In this document: positions 1 to 8,698 of the stretch, piece after piece
How the letters are laid out: each line of letters begins with the position of its first letter
Position numbering within the stretch: position 1 is the stretch's first letter
Assembly (NCBI RefSeq): GCF_030408735.1
Contig: NZ_CP047204.1
Location: 1,798,001 to 1,862,000, forward strand
Direction: 5' to 3'
From: Corynebacterium faecale
Lineage (GTDB): Bacteria > Actinomycetota > Actinomycetes > Mycobacteriales > Mycobacteriaceae
Length of the DNA: 64,000 nt
Program-made: the position numbers and the translations under genes
The notes under the pieces: model-generated
Seen by the model: the letters and a program-made list of their open reading frames with translations, nothing else
Database searches by the model: none
What the model was told of the DNA's origin: nothing

Positions 1-839
1 TCGGTGGCCACAGTTCCGGCGACCACATGCGCGCCGACATCACGAAACACGGGGCGGGATTCGCCGGTGATCATTGCTTCGTCGAACTCGGCGGAACCGT
101 CGATCACGGTTCCATCCGCGGGCACGCGACCACCAGCGCGTACCAGAACAACATCATCCACAGACAATTCGGCGATGGGCACGGTCCTGGTGGTATCGCC
201 GTCGATCTTCTCCGCTTCGTCGGGTAGAAGAGCCGCCAGGGCGTCAAGTGCGGAGGATGCTGAGCCCAAGGCCCGCATTTCCATCCAGTGGCCCAGCAAC
301 ATGATGGTCACCAGCAGCGCCAGTTCCCACCAGAAATCCAGATAGAACCCGCCAATCCCTAAGGTGGTCACCCAGGACGCGACGAATGCCACGGTGATGG
401 CCATGGCGATCAGCAGCATCATGCCTGGTTGGCGGGATTTCAGCTCGGCGACCCCGCCTTTGAGAAACGGGGCTCCGCCGTAGATGAAGATGATGGTTCC
501 CAGTATCGGGGCGATCCAGGTGGCACCCGGAAACTCGGGGATCTGGTAACCGATGATATCGGCGAACATCGGGCTGAAGAACACGACCGGCACGGAGAGA
601 ATCAGCGTCCACCAGAATTTATCTCTGAACATCGCAACGCTGTGGCCGGCGTGGTCACCGTGGCCGTGGACATGGTGATCATCGTCGTGATCATGGCCGG
701 CATCGTCGCTATGCCCGTGGCCGTGGTGCTCGTCGATTGCGGAGTGGGGGTGATCCTGGGGCATGGCCTGGCCGTGGGTGGCAGCATCGTCGTGCTGTTC
801 ATGTCCGGTGTGATCACCGTGATGATGTGGGGTACTCAT
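1..839 (-). CDS. copB: CopB-type heavy-metal P1B ATPase, N-terminal part (truncated by window edge)
   Basis: A copper/heavy-metal exporting P-type ATPase of the inner membrane; only about the first 279 residues are present because the gene runs off the window. The start ATG at 839 follows an AGGAG ribosome site. The first 67 residues are a His/Asp-rich metal-binding tail with about 21 histidines, which replaces the Cys-type HMA domain of CopA. Membrane helices follow, with the HWMEMRA stretch and then the actuator motif MITGES near residue 262. The phosphorylation DKTG loop and CPx motif lie outside the window. It is 32 bp downstream of the HMA chaperone and in the same orientation, so the two are probably cotranscribed from the CsoR-like operator at 1238-1258. 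Metal specificity (copper rather than silver or another metal) is inferred from the copper two-component system beside it. Confidence 0.9.
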   Translation of the reverse strand, partial: MSTPHHHGDHTGHEQHDDAATHGQAMPQDHPHSAIDEHHGHGHSDDAGHDHDDDHHVHGHGDHAGHSVAMFRDKFWWTLILSVPVVFFSPMFADIIGYQIPEFPGATWIAPILGTIIFIYGGAPFLKGGVAELKSRQPGMMLLIAMAITVAFVASWVTTLGIGGFYLDFWWELALLVTIMLLGHWMEMRALGSASSALDALAALLPDEAEKIDGDTTRTVPIAELSVDDVVLVRAGGRVPADGTVIDGSAEFDEAMITGESRPVFRDVGAHVVAGTVAT

Positions 840-871
840 GAAACTCCTGTCTTTCTCTGGGGGTGGTCGGA

Positions 872-1189
872 TCAGGAAGGGGCGATGGCATAGCCGGCTT
901 GTTCAATGGCCTGTGTGATGGTTTTCCGGGATGCGGTTCCGGTCACGGTGATCGTGGAGACACCACCCTTGATCAGTTCACTATCAACCGAAGTGACCTG
1001 GGGCACCTCCCAGAGGGCGGCGGTGACAGTGTTGACACACCCGGTGCAGGACAAACCAGATACTCGATATCGGGTCATGGATTCAGCGGCCGCCTCATTT
1101 CTGGGGGCAGAAGCTGCATCCGATCCGGCAGGACCGCAGCACCCGCAGCCAGTGGGCTGGGTGGAGGTCAATGGCAGCAGGGTGGTCAT
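872..1189 (-). CDS. HMA-domain copper chaperone, CopZ-like
   Basis: A small cytoplasmic metal chaperone of 105 residues. A heavy-metal-associated domain occupies the C-terminal 70 residues and carries the metal-binding Cys-x-x-Cys in SGLSCTGCVNTV. The N-terminal 35 residues hold an extra Cys cluster (GCGCCG) not usual in minimal CopZ proteins, which could bind another Cu(I). The ATG at 1189 is chosen over an upstream TTG at 1195 because an AGGAG sits 7 nt before it. It precedes the P1B ATPase, to which it would deliver Cu(I). It is probably induced by copper through the palindrome just upstream. Confidence 0.88.
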   Translation of the reverse strand: MTTLLPLTSTQPTGCGCCGPAGSDAASAPRNEAAAESMTRYRVSGLSCTGCVNTVTAALWEVPQVTSVDSELIKGGVSTITVTGTASRKTITQAIEQAGYAIAPS

Positions 1190-1237
1190 TTTCAAGCTCC
1201 TGATAAGAGTGGGCTGGGGAGGTTCTCACCTACCACC

Positions 1238-1258
1238 ATATACCCCCCTGGGGTATAA
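1238..1258. promoter_or_regulatory. CsoR-type copper operator palindrome
   Basis: The segment contains a near-perfect palindrome, TATACCCC-CC-TGGGGTATA, directly upstream of the chaperone/ATPase pair and just behind the end of copS. A/T-flanked C4/G4 arms of this kind are typical of operators for CsoR-family Cu(I)-sensing repressors. The TATA-like arms could double as -10 elements, so a bound repressor would block the promoter. No csoR gene is in the window. Confidence 0.7.
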
Positions 1259-1261
1259 AAG

Positions 1262-2416
1262 CTAGGGGTTGGGCCTCGAGGTACCTTGCGGATGCCCGCC
1301 GACGGCGGGGATGCTTGTCGACGGTGTGGAAAGCGGGAGGCGGATCGTCAGCGTCGTCCCGAATCCCGATCCCGCCGATGAAGCGGTGAGGGTTCCACCG
1401 TGGGCTTCGACCAGTGCCTTGGAGATCGTCAGACCAATCCCAGAACCACCGTGATCCCTGTTTCGGGCAGCATCACCCCGGTAAAATCTTTCGAAGATGT
1501 GCCCCAGCTGGTCGCTGGTCAACCCTTCCCCGTTATCCGCTACATCAATCAACACCGTTCCTGCACCTTGTCGACGTGCGCTGATAGTGACCTGCCCACC
1601 AGCAGGGGTATGGCGCAACGCATTGGAGAGCAGATTCCCCATGACCTGGCCGAATCGCTGGCGGTCTACAAATATCGACACCGGAGTGGTGACAGGAACC
1701 GCCTGCAGGCTTACCCCTTTCGTTGCATACGCCTCCTGAGCCGCAGTGGCACTCGAGTGAATCAGTTCACCCAGCGGCAGTTCGGTACTGTCCAGTTCGA
1801 TGCGGTCTTCCTGGGCGCGGGAGACGTCATCGAGGTCCTCAATCAACCGGGTCAGTCGCTGAAGCTGTTCAGACATCACCGTCTGAGTCTCCGGGCTCCA
1901 CTCGACAATCTCATCCTGCAGACCGTCAAGGTAAACCGTGAGCACAGACACGGGAGTGCCCATTTCATGCGCAAGGTCAGATAACAACTGGCGTCGCACC
2001 TCTTCGGTGTGTGCCAAGCGATCAGCCATCGTATTGAACGCCACGGCCAGTGTCGTCACCTCTGGACCCGCATCACCGGTGGGCACCTTCACGTCATAGT
2101 TTCCTCCGGCGACCGCAGTCGCAGCCCTGGTCAGACCACGCAGGGGTGTCTGGATCTTCCGGGCAAGCCAGAAGCTGGCCAACAGCGCAGACCCGAATGC
2201 AATCGGGACCGCCACAGCCAGGGTGATCAACCCCGCATCCTGATATGCCTGCTCAACATGGCGCAGCTCATCCGCGCGATCAGCCATCAAAAGGTGATCA
2301 TGGAACAACGGTGGGCCCACCAGCGATGCCACAGCCACTGCGGACAACAGGCTGATGACCACAACCACAGCCTGGGCCACAAGAAACCGGAGGGTCAGAT
2401 TCGCTCCCTGGGTCAT
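1262..2416 (-). CDS. copS: Sensor histidine kinase of a copper two-component system (CopS-like)
   Basis: A membrane sensor kinase of 384 residues that would phosphorylate the neighbouring response regulator. It has a first membrane helix (residues 8-32), a short extracytoplasmic loop of about 30 residues with His residues in HDHL and RHVE, and a second helix (62-86). These are followed by HAMP, HisKA with the phospho-acceptor His in DLAHEMGTP (near residue 150), and a HATPase domain with N, G1 and G2 boxes (NLLSNALRHT, DNGEGL, GSGIGLTI). The ATG overlaps the regulator's stop by 4 nt, so the two are translationally coupled. Copper sensing is inferred from the metal genes on both sides and the CopR box at 3194. 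The short sensor loop is consistent with metal sensing but does not prove it. Confidence 0.88.
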   Translation of the reverse strand: MTQGANLTLRFLVAQAVVVVISLLSAVAVASLVGPPLFHDHLLMADRADELRHVEQAYQDAGLITLAVAVPIAFGSALLASFWLARKIQTPLRGLTRAATAVAGGNYDVKVPTGDAGPEVTTLAVAFNTMADRLAHTEEVRRQLLSDLAHEMGTPVSVLTVYLDGLQDEIVEWSPETQTVMSEQLQRLTRLIEDLDDVSRAQEDRIELDSTELPLGELIHSSATAAQEAYATKGVSLQAVPVTTPVSIFVDRQRFGQVMGNLLSNALRHTPAGGQVTISARRQGAGTVLIDVADNGEGLTSDQLGHIFERFYRGDAARNRDHGGSGIGLTISKALVEAHGGTLTASSAGSGFGTTLTIRLPLSTPSTSIPAVGGHPQGTSRPNP

Positions 2417-3135
2417 GACCGCGCCATTCGGTAGCCAACTCCACGGACGGTATCGATATATCCCTGGCCGGTGCCATCAACATCCAGCTTGCGGCGCACA
2501 TTGCCGATATGGACATCAATGATGCGTTCATCCCCTATCCAGGAGGTATCCCAGACATCAGTGATGAGTTCCTGCCGGGTGAGAACCTGACCTGGATTGG
2601 TGGCCAGGGCTGACAGAATCGCAAACTCCGTGCGGGTGAGAGCGACCTGGGAACCACTGACCCGTGCCTCATGAGCCTGCGAATCCACCACGAGTTCCCC
2701 GAACACCCTGACAGAACTCATCCCGGTTCCACTGGTGGAGACACGTGGGCGCCGGAGCACCGCCCGGATGCGGGTAACCAGCTCACGGATGCTGAAGGGC
2801 TTTGTGATGTAATCATCAGCACCCGTGGTCAACCCCGCTATTTTGTCATCCTCATTGCTTCGCGCAGTGAGCATGAGAATATAACAATCCGAGAATTCCC
2901 TGATCCGCCTGCAGACCTCCATTCCATCCAGGCCGGGCAGCCCCAGATCGAGCACCACCACATCCGGCGCCCATTCACGCGCCAGCTCCACCGCATGGAG
3001 ACCGTTATGGGCCTGGGTGGCCTCAAAACCTGCCCGCACCAGATAACTCTCAATCATCTGGGCCAGGGCTTGTTCATCATCTACGACCAACACCCTTCCG
3101 ACCGAGTCCTGGGGTGTCTTTGTGTACTCACTCAT
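2413..3135 (-). CDS. copR: OmpR-family response regulator of copper response (CopR-like)
   Basis: A DNA-binding regulator of 240 residues. The receiver domain (residues 14-125) has the acidic pair in VVDDE, the phospho-Asp in VVVLDLGLPG (near residue 62) and the Lys of TKPFS. The C-terminal winged helix (about 145-240) ends in the usual RGVGYRM. The ATG at 3135 is preferred over a GTG at 3150 because a -10-like GATACT ends 7 nt before it, giving a leaderless message, and because the receiver starts soon after. A direct repeat matching the C. glutamicum CopR box lies about 60-78 bp upstream and suggests autoregulation. Its likely targets are the copper genes here. Confidence 0.88.
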   Translation of the reverse strand: MSEYTKTPQDSVGRVLVVDDEQALAQMIESYLVRAGFEATQAHNGLHAVELAREWAPDVVVLDLGLPGLDGMEVCRRIREFSDCYILMLTARSNEDDKIAGLTTGADDYITKPFSIRELVTRIRAVLRRPRVSTSGTGMSSVRVFGELVVDSQAHEARVSGSQVALTRTEFAILSALATNPGQVLTRQELITDVWDTSWIGDERIIDVHIGNVRRKLDVDGTGQGYIDTVRGVGYRMARS

Positions 3136-3193
3136 GGCTCCCAGTATCACCCCGGCACCTGCCCATTTAGGCCCCGGACAACACTGATGAGCT

Positions 3194-3213
3194 GAATCTT
3201 TGCCAAATCTTTA
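3194..3213 (-). promoter_or_regulatory. Candidate CopR box (9-bp direct repeat)
   Basis: Read on the minus strand, the segment is TAAAGATTT-GG-CAAAGATTC, two 9-bp direct repeats with a 2-bp spacer. The C. glutamicum CopR box as I remember it is TGAAGATTT-nn-TGAAGATTT; the first copy matches 8 of 9 positions and the second 6 of 9. It lies between divergent copR and the CueP-like gene, at an activator-compatible distance from the proposed copR start. Confidence 0.65.
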
Positions 3214-3529
3214 AATATGGCAGGCCGGGGTTGCGGCTTGTGGCCTCTCCCCTCCGACTGACTCAAGGCCGCCTGGACCAGGAAAAGTGCTCCCACCATT
3301 GAGTCAGCGGCCACTCCACCGCATCACCAGTGTCTGCGCACAATTCAGTTGCTGCCCGGACGTGAGATGCGTAGGTGACCCCGGCCACTACCCAGCGTAG
3401 ATATTTCCTCATTTCTACACGCTGAGCAGGGTTTTTAATTTTCCTCCCGGTGAAGATGCATGTTAAAAAGACCATGTACCTCCGCCATGTCGACGGTGGT
3501 GTGAAACCTCGTTCTTAGGAGATTTTGAG
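3214..3529. other. copR-cueP intergenic region with long inverted repeat
   Basis: Together with the CopR box, about 390 bp separate the divergent copR and CueP-like genes. The main structure is a perfect 9-bp inverted repeat, CTGACTCAA (3258-3266) and TTGAGTCAG (3299-3307), 32 bp apart. A T-rich stretch at about 3433-3440 and the CueP ribosome site at 3517-3521 follow. A 70-codon minus-strand frame (3263-3475) has no recognisable homology and was not called. Confidence 0.4.
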
Positions 3530-4105
3530 ATGAAACGCGCTGCGATCGTTCTTGCTGCCATCAGCCTCGGCTTGGCGGGATGTGCAACAACCGAATCCGA
3601 CTCCGCGGTGGCTGGGCAGGTAGGTGGGCAGGATCTTCTGGTTTCCCAAGGCCTGGCCGGAATGGACGCCCGGGAAATCATTGAGGAACTTGATCAACAG
3701 GCTCTCGCCGATCGTCCCACTGATTTCATCGCCTCGGTACGCACCGATCAACTCATCCTCTCGGATCAGTCCCGGGAAATGGCCCTGGATTTACCGGAGA
3801 ATCTGACCTACATATCCATAGCCCCCTACCTGAACCAGACACATGACTGCTTCTATCACAGCCTGACCACCTGCCAGGGTGAACTCGGCAATGAACGGGT
3901 CCACGTGAAGATCACAGATGAGGCCTCCGGAGAGGTTCTGGTCAATGAGGAGACAACCACATTCGACAACGGGTTCGTCGGCTTCTGGCTCCCGGATGAT
4001 GCCGAAGGAATCATTGAAGTAAACCACCAGGGATCTACCGGAACTGTTGACTTCAGCACCACCGACGACGGTGCCACCTGTGTGACCAACCTGCGTCTGA
4101 CCTGA
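3530..4105 (+). CDS. cueP: CueP-like copper-binding lipoprotein
   Basis: A predicted extracytoplasmic lipoprotein of 191 residues. The signal peptide ends in the lipobox LAGC (Cys at about residue 18). The mature part resembles the CueP family of periplasmic copper-binding proteins, including the family's Cys/His segment HDCFYHSLTTCQGELG near residues 103-118 and a further Cys near the C-terminus (GATCVTN). The ATG follows AGGAG by about 8 nt. It is divergent from copR and stands before the cytochrome c maturation genes. I infer a role in sequestering or delivering extracytoplasmic copper. CueP is best known in Salmonella; a Gram-positive lipoprotein version is consistent with a cell-surface role. 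Confidence 0.82.
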   Translation: MKRAAIVLAAISLGLAGCATTESDSAVAGQVGGQDLLVSQGLAGMDAREIIEELDQQALADRPTDFIASVRTDQLILSDQSREMALDLPENLTYISIAPYLNQTHDCFYHSLTTCQGELGNERVHVKITDEASGEVLVNEETTTFDNGFVGFWLPDDAEGIIEVNHQGSTGTVDFSTTDDGATCVTNLRLT

Positions 4106-4246
4106 TGAATCCCAGGATGAGGAGCATCCTCATCCCCAAAGGCTTATTACCCAGCATGAACATAACCGGTGCCCTCATCGCCCCTTGGGAAACCCCGAAC
4201 ACCGGTCATCTTTACCTGCCATCCCATAATGAGGAGTGCCTGATCC

Positions 4247-4861
4247 ATGTCGAGAGTTCGCCCCGGTGTCATCACCGCAGCACTGGCGGTGCTCACCACC
4301 CTGACGCTGACAGCGTGTACTTCCGGAGAGGCAGCACAGAATGCTGTCGCCCTCGGAGGCACATTCCAGTTTCACTCCCCCGGTGGGCAGACCGAGATCT
4401 TCTACACCGAGGAGCAACGCGCACCACTGCCGAACTTCTCCGGACAATCTCTCATGGAAGACGGCAAACAGATCAATCTGTCAGATTTTGAGGGCGAGGT
4501 TGTTGTCCTCAACGCCTGGGGACAATGGTGTGCGCCCTGCCGCGCAGAAGTTGATGATCTCCAGATCGCCCAGGACACTCTCGAGCCACTCGGTGGCACC
4601 GTGCTGGGCATCAACGTCCGTGACTATAACCAGACCATCGCCCAGGATTTTATCCTCGACAACGGCGTAACCTACCCCTCGATCTATGACCCACCCTTCC
4701 GCACCGCTGCGTCTTTGGGTGGAGTACCGACTTCTGTGGTCCCGACAACGATCATTCTGGACCGGGAACACCGCCCCGCTGCGGTGTTCCTCCGTGAAGT
4801 CGATGCCGATGACATCCTTGACGTTGCACTACCACTAACTGAAGAGGCACCTCAATCATGA
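4247..4861 (+). CDS. ccsX: TlpA/ResA-like thiol-disulfide oxidoreductase lipoprotein (CcsX)
   Basis: An extracytoplasmic thioredoxin-fold lipoprotein of 204 residues that would keep apocytochrome c CxxCH thiols reduced for heme attachment. The signal peptide ends in the lipobox LTAC near residue 25. The redox motif WCAPC lies near residue 97 and the cis-Pro region is [19 protein letters not shown] ribosome site precedes the ATG. The stop overlaps the next start (ATGA), so it is coupled to ccdA, the membrane donor of electrons. It is the first gene of a compact four-gene System II set. Confidence 0.9.
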   Translation: MSRVRPGVITAALAVLTTLTLTACTSGEAAQNAVALGGTFQFHSPGGQTEIFYTEEQRAPLPNFSGQSLMEDGKQINLSDFEGEVVVLNAWGQWCAPCRAEVDDLQIAQDTLEPLGGTVLGINVRDYNQTIAQDFILDNGVTYPSIYDPPFRTAASLGGVPTSVVPTTIILDREHRPAAVFLREVDADDILDVALPLTEEAPQS

Positions 4862-5673
4862 CCATTGATGTGATGGCCCAGTTATCCATCGGTCAGCAGT
4901 TCGCCGATGTTGCAGCCTCTGGTCCCCTGCTTCTCGGAATCTTTGCTGCTGCAGCCGCCGGTCTCATTTCCTTTGCTTCCCCCTGTGTAGTTCCCCTCGT
5001 GCCCGGTTACATGTCCTACCTGGCCAGTGTGGTGGGAGGTGAGGTGGAATACGACTCCCAATACGGTTCCGTGGTGACGAAGAAGCGCCAATGGGCAGTG
5101 GCCGGCGCAGCAGGTCTTTTCATCCTCGGCTTCACTGTCGTTTTTGTGCTGGCCACCGTCACCGTTTTCGGAGCAATCAGCCTGCTCACCCTCAATGCCG
5201 ACACTCTCATGCGCATTGGCGGAGTGATCACCATCCTCATGGGCCTAGCTTTCATGGGGATGGTCCCCGCCCTGCAACGCGACACCAGGATGGCCCCGAA
5301 GAAATGGTCCACCTGGCTCGGTGCGCCCCTACTCGGAGGGGTCTTCGCATTGGGATGGACACCATGCCTGGGACCAACGCTTGCCGCAATCATCTCTGTT
5401 TCAGCCGGCACCGAAGGGATGACCGCCGCGCGCGGTGTCATTCTCATCATCGGTTACTGCCTGGGATTGGGCCTGCCCTTCCTGCTCATGGCATTCGGCT
5501 CCGCCAAGGCGATGCGCACCTTTGGTTGGTTAGGGAAACACTCCCGCAAGATCCAACTCTTCGGTGGAGCACTGATGGTTCTGGTCGGTGTCGCACTGGC
5601 CAGCGGAGCGTGGGCCCACTTCATCAACTGGGTTCGCCAGTGGACCGTGGAGTACGGCGCCACCCTGATCTGA
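4858..5673 (+). CDS. ccdA: Cytochrome c biogenesis protein CcdA (thiol-disulfide electron transfer)
   Basis: A polytopic membrane protein of 271 residues, of the DsbD beta-domain type, that moves electrons from cytoplasmic thioredoxin to the TlpA/ResA-like protein. The two membrane cysteines are in [13 protein letters not shown] (near residue 42) and GWTPCLGPT (near residue 170), both with the diagnostic Pro-Cys or Cys-x-x-Pro context. Six membrane segments are visible. It overlaps the preceding gene by 4 bp, and resB follows after 98 bp. Confidence 0.92.
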   Translation: MTIDVMAQLSIGQQFADVAASGPLLLGIFAAAAAGLISFASPCVVPLVPGYMSYLASVVGGEVEYDSQYGSVVTKKRQWAVAGAAGLFILGFTVVFVLATVTVFGAISLLTLNADTLMRIGGVITILMGLAFMGMVPALQRDTRMAPKKWSTWLGAPLLGGVFALGWTPCLGPTLAAIISVSAGTEGMTAARGVILIIGYCLGLGLPFLLMAFGSAKAMRTFGWLGKHSRKIQLFGGALMVLVGVALASGAWAHFINWVRQWTVEYGATLI

Positions 5674-5771
5674 TCCACGGAATCAGTGGCAGTCCAGGCG
5701 ATACCACCACATCTGACATCTATATCAACCATCTCGTCCGGTCGGGCTGGAAACTCTGAAGAGGATCAATC

Positions 5772-7451
5772 ATGATTACCCTGATACGCACCTTCTGGAC
5801 GTATCTCAAAAAGGCTTGGCGATGGTTGACCAGCATGCGCACCGCGCTGGCCCTGCTGTTCATCCTGGCTATCGCGGCAATTCCCGGTACTGTGCTGCCC
5901 CAGCGCAGCCTCAATGCAGGAAATGTCGCAGATTACATCGCCAACAACGGTCGAATCGCTGAATTCTACGATCAACTCCAACTCTTCGACGTTTTCGAAT
6001 CAACCTGGTTCAATTCAATTTTCATGCTCCTGACGATTTCTCTCATCGGTTGCATCCTGCCCCGCTCCTGGGAGCACTACAAGGCGCTGAAAACTCCGCC
6101 GACCCGCGCTCCGAAGCGTCTTGAACGGCTCCCATTTCATGCGAGGGGCACCGTCGACAAGCCACTGGAACACGTCACGCATGATGCACACCAGCTGCTC
6201 AAACGGTGGAAAGTGTCCGAGTACCAGCCCGACCAGGATCGGGCCGGTAAATTCTCCCTCTCCGCGGAACGTGGGTACGCCCGGGAACTGGCGAACCTCG
6301 TGTTTCACCTCAGCCTCGTGGGCATGCTCGCAACGATCGCTGCCGGCCGGATGGTCTACTACGAGGGCATGGTCATCATTGTCACCGAATCAGGTAACTA
6401 CGACACCCCACCTGTTGAACAGAGCACCGAGTTCTGTAATACCTCCACCGCCAACTTCGACTCCTTCCGGGCAGGTCCCGTTTTCGATGGGACAGGATTG
6501 AATACCTTCTGCTTTGACGCCCATGATTTTTCTGCAGACTACCTTCGCAACGGCCAGGCGGAGATGTTCACCTCCAATATCTCCTATGCCGTGGGCGAGG
6601 ATATTCACCGATCTAAGGAGGAGTGGACGGATTATCAACTACAGGTAAACCATCCTCTGCGGCTGGCCGGTGACCGCGTGTATCTGATGGGACACGGGTA
6701 CGCCCCAACGTTCACCGTGACCTGGCCCAACGGAGAAACCCGTACTCAAACCATCCAGTTCGGACCCGACGACCCGACATTCTTCCTCTCATCTGGGGTG
6801 ATGCGATTTGATCCACCGGCTGGAATGTATCCCGAAATCTACGAGCGCCGCCAGCACCAGATTGCACTCCAAGGTCTCTTTGCCCCCACTGCGGCATGGG
6901 GTGGGGACAGCGGTGAATTACTGACATCAGCCTTCCCTGCCATGCGTGATCCCGCGGTGGCCATTGATATCTACCGTGGAGATGCCGGCCTGGATACCGG
7001 GCGCGCCCAGTCCATCTTTGAACTCGACCCCACGCTGATCGCCAGCGGGCAGTTACAGAAGATAGAACGAGTAAATCTTGAACAGGGCGATGATGTCACG
7101 CTTGATGACGGAACCACCATCAGGTTCGACGGAGCCAGTGAATTTGCCAACTTCCAGATCAGCTACGACCCCTTCCAACCGTGGGTACTGGTGACCACAG
7201 GGGTCATGCTCATCTCGTTGGTCAGCTCCCTGTTGATCAAGCGTCGTCGTGTCTGGATTCGACTCCACCCCGGTCCCACGGACAACACCACCACCGTGGA
7301 GATCGCCGGCCTGGCGCGAACCGATAACGCCGGTGGAGGACAGGAGTTCGAGAAACTCCACCGCGCACTATTCAACCTGCCCGACCCCGATGATGTGGCG
7401 GAACAAACCGAGGATGACTCCTGGTTTGCCCAGTCTGGGTTGAAAAACTGA
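5772..7451 (+). CDS. resB: Cytochrome c biogenesis protein ResB/Ccs1
   Basis: A 559-residue membrane protein of System II (Ccs) cytochrome c synthase, which together with CcsA transports heme and ligates it to apocytochrome c. Three N-terminal membrane segments (residues about 25-43, 78-95 and 172-192) include the family's FTSMRTALALLFILAI-type opening. A large extracytoplasmic domain follows, and a last helix lies near residue 477 (WVLVTTGVMLISLVSSLLI). The C-terminal 60 residues are a cytoplasmic acidic tail. An AGAGGA site precedes the ATG. In Corynebacterium the main client is the diheme QcrC subunit of the bc1-aa3 supercomplex. Confidence 0.9.
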   Translation: MITLIRTFWTYLKKAWRWLTSMRTALALLFILAIAAIPGTVLPQRSLNAGNVADYIANNGRIAEFYDQLQLFDVFESTWFNSIFMLLTISLIGCILPRSWEHYKALKTPPTRAPKRLERLPFHARGTVDKPLEHVTHDAHQLLKRWKVSEYQPDQDRAGKFSLSAERGYARELANLVFHLSLVGMLATIAAGRMVYYEGMVIIVTESGNYDTPPVEQSTEFCNTSTANFDSFRAGPVFDGTGLNTFCFDAHDFSADYLRNGQAEMFTSNISYAVGEDIHRSKEEWTDYQLQVNHPLRLAGDRVYLMGHGYAPTFTVTWPNGETRTQTIQFGPDDPTFFLSSGVMRFDPPAGMYPEIYERRQHQIALQGLFAPTAAWGGDSGELLTSAFPAMRDPAVAIDIYRGDAGLDTGRAQSIFELDPTLIASGQLQKIERVNLEQGDDVTLDDGTTIRFDGASEFANFQISYDPFQPWVLVTTGVMLISLVSSLLIKRRRVWIRLHPGPTDNTTTVEIAGLARTDNAGGGQEFEKLHRALFNLPDPDDVAEQTEDDSWFAQSGLKN

Positions 7452-7557
7452 TCCCTCATCTATCCACCGAGAACGGCGCACTCTCTCATGACTTGAACCG
7501 CCCTTGACCTTCCCGTAGCTCCACATCCGATGTTCTGCAAAAGGAATCCACATCCCC

Positions 7558-8571
7558 ATGCCGGTTAATCAAACCTTGTCCACATTCTCTGACACCGCCT
7601 TCCAGACAGCGTTCGTCATCTATCTCCTCGCACTGGTGCTCGCACTGATCTACTACGTGAAGCTCCAGGGAGTCATCGATGCCCACCGTGCACGTGAAAA
7701 GGCCACGACCAGAACACTGGTCTCCACCGCTGGCGACAACCATGAGGTGGAGACGGCCAGCGGTATGAACGTCGAGGCCCTCAGCGAAGAAGAATTCACC
7801 AGGAAGAAGAACGCCACCGACAAGTTCGGTGGCATGACCCAGGGACTGGTATACCTCGGGGCTATCGTTCACCTGGTTTCGGTGATCCTTCGTGGACTGG
7901 CCACCGACCGCTTCCCACTGGGAAATATGTACGAGTACATCTCCATGATCTCTATGCTGTCAGTGATCACCGCAGCGATTGTGATCCAGCGCAAGGAATG
8001 GCGCAGTTTTTGGCCGTGGTTGCTGCTTCCCATCCTTGTACTGCTCTTCTTCGGTGGCACCAACCTGTACTCGGTGTCGGCACCAGTGGTCCCGGCACTA
8101 CAGTCCTACTGGCTTCCCATCCATGTCTCCACAGTCTCACTCGGTGCGGCGATCGGCATGGTCTCCGGTATCGCGTCTCTTCTGTATCTCCTGCGGATCA
8201 AACAGCCACAGGGCAAAGAGCGCGGTTTCTTCGGCGCGGTGGCGAAACCCCTGCCCCATGCGCAGAAACTTGACGGGTTGGCGTATAAATCAGCCATCAT
8301 CACTCTGCCGGTTCTCGGCCTGGGTATTGTTCTCGGGGCGATCTGGGCAGAAGCTGCCTGGGGCCGCTTCTGGGGTTGGGACCCGAAGGAAACAGCCTCC
8401 TTCATCTCCTGGATCCTGTACGCCGCCTATCTGCATGCACGGGCCACGGCAGGTTGGCGTGACCACAAGGCTGCGTGGATCAATATCCTGGCGCTAGCTG
8501 TGATGATCTTCAACCTGTTCTTCATCAACCTGGTCGTGTCTGGCCTGCATTCCTACGCTGGACTGAACTAA
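7558..8571 (+). CDS. ccsA: Cytochrome c biogenesis protein CcsA/ResC (heme handling)
   Basis: A polytopic membrane protein of 337 residues with the tryptophan-rich heme-handling signature WGRFWGWDPKETASFISW near residue 270 (the WWD domain). Conserved His residues occur in IVHLVS, PIHVST and GLHSYAG, the usual axial heme ligands. With ResB it forms the heme export and ligation complex. It closes the ccsX-ccdA-resB-ccsA set. Downstream it faces recX head-on with a 127-bp gap. Confidence 0.92.
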   Translation: MPVNQTLSTFSDTAFQTAFVIYLLALVLALIYYVKLQGVIDAHRAREKATTRTLVSTAGDNHEVETASGMNVEALSEEEFTRKKNATDKFGGMTQGLVYLGAIVHLVSVILRGLATDRFPLGNMYEYISMISMLSVITAAIVIQRKEWRSFWPWLLLPILVLLFFGGTNLYSVSAPVVPALQSYWLPIHVSTVSLGAAIGMVSGIASLLYLLRIKQPQGKERGFFGAVAKPLPHAQKLDGLAYKSAIITLPVLGLGIVLGAIWAEAAWGRFWGWDPKETASFISWILYAAYLHARATAGWRDHKAAWINILALAVMIFNLFFINLVVSGLHSYAGLN

Positions 8572-8698
8572 CCCGAGCCCTGTCAACGACCAGTCATCGA
8601 GCACGAAGTGCCGTGGCATTGGGCTCAGTGGGTAGGTTGCGTAGAACGGTTGTGGAGGATCTACCCGGTGGATGCACCATAGAGGGGATTCAGGTTTT

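Noticed and set aside
244..612. Minus-strand open frame of 122 codons and other frames in 1-840
   Set aside because: They lie in alternate frames of the P1B ATPase, whose own frame shows the membrane segments and the TGES motif up to the window edge.
3263..3475. 70-codon minus-strand frame in the copR-cueP gap
   Set aside because: No recognisable family, no ribosome site at good spacing, and the region is better explained as regulatory DNA.
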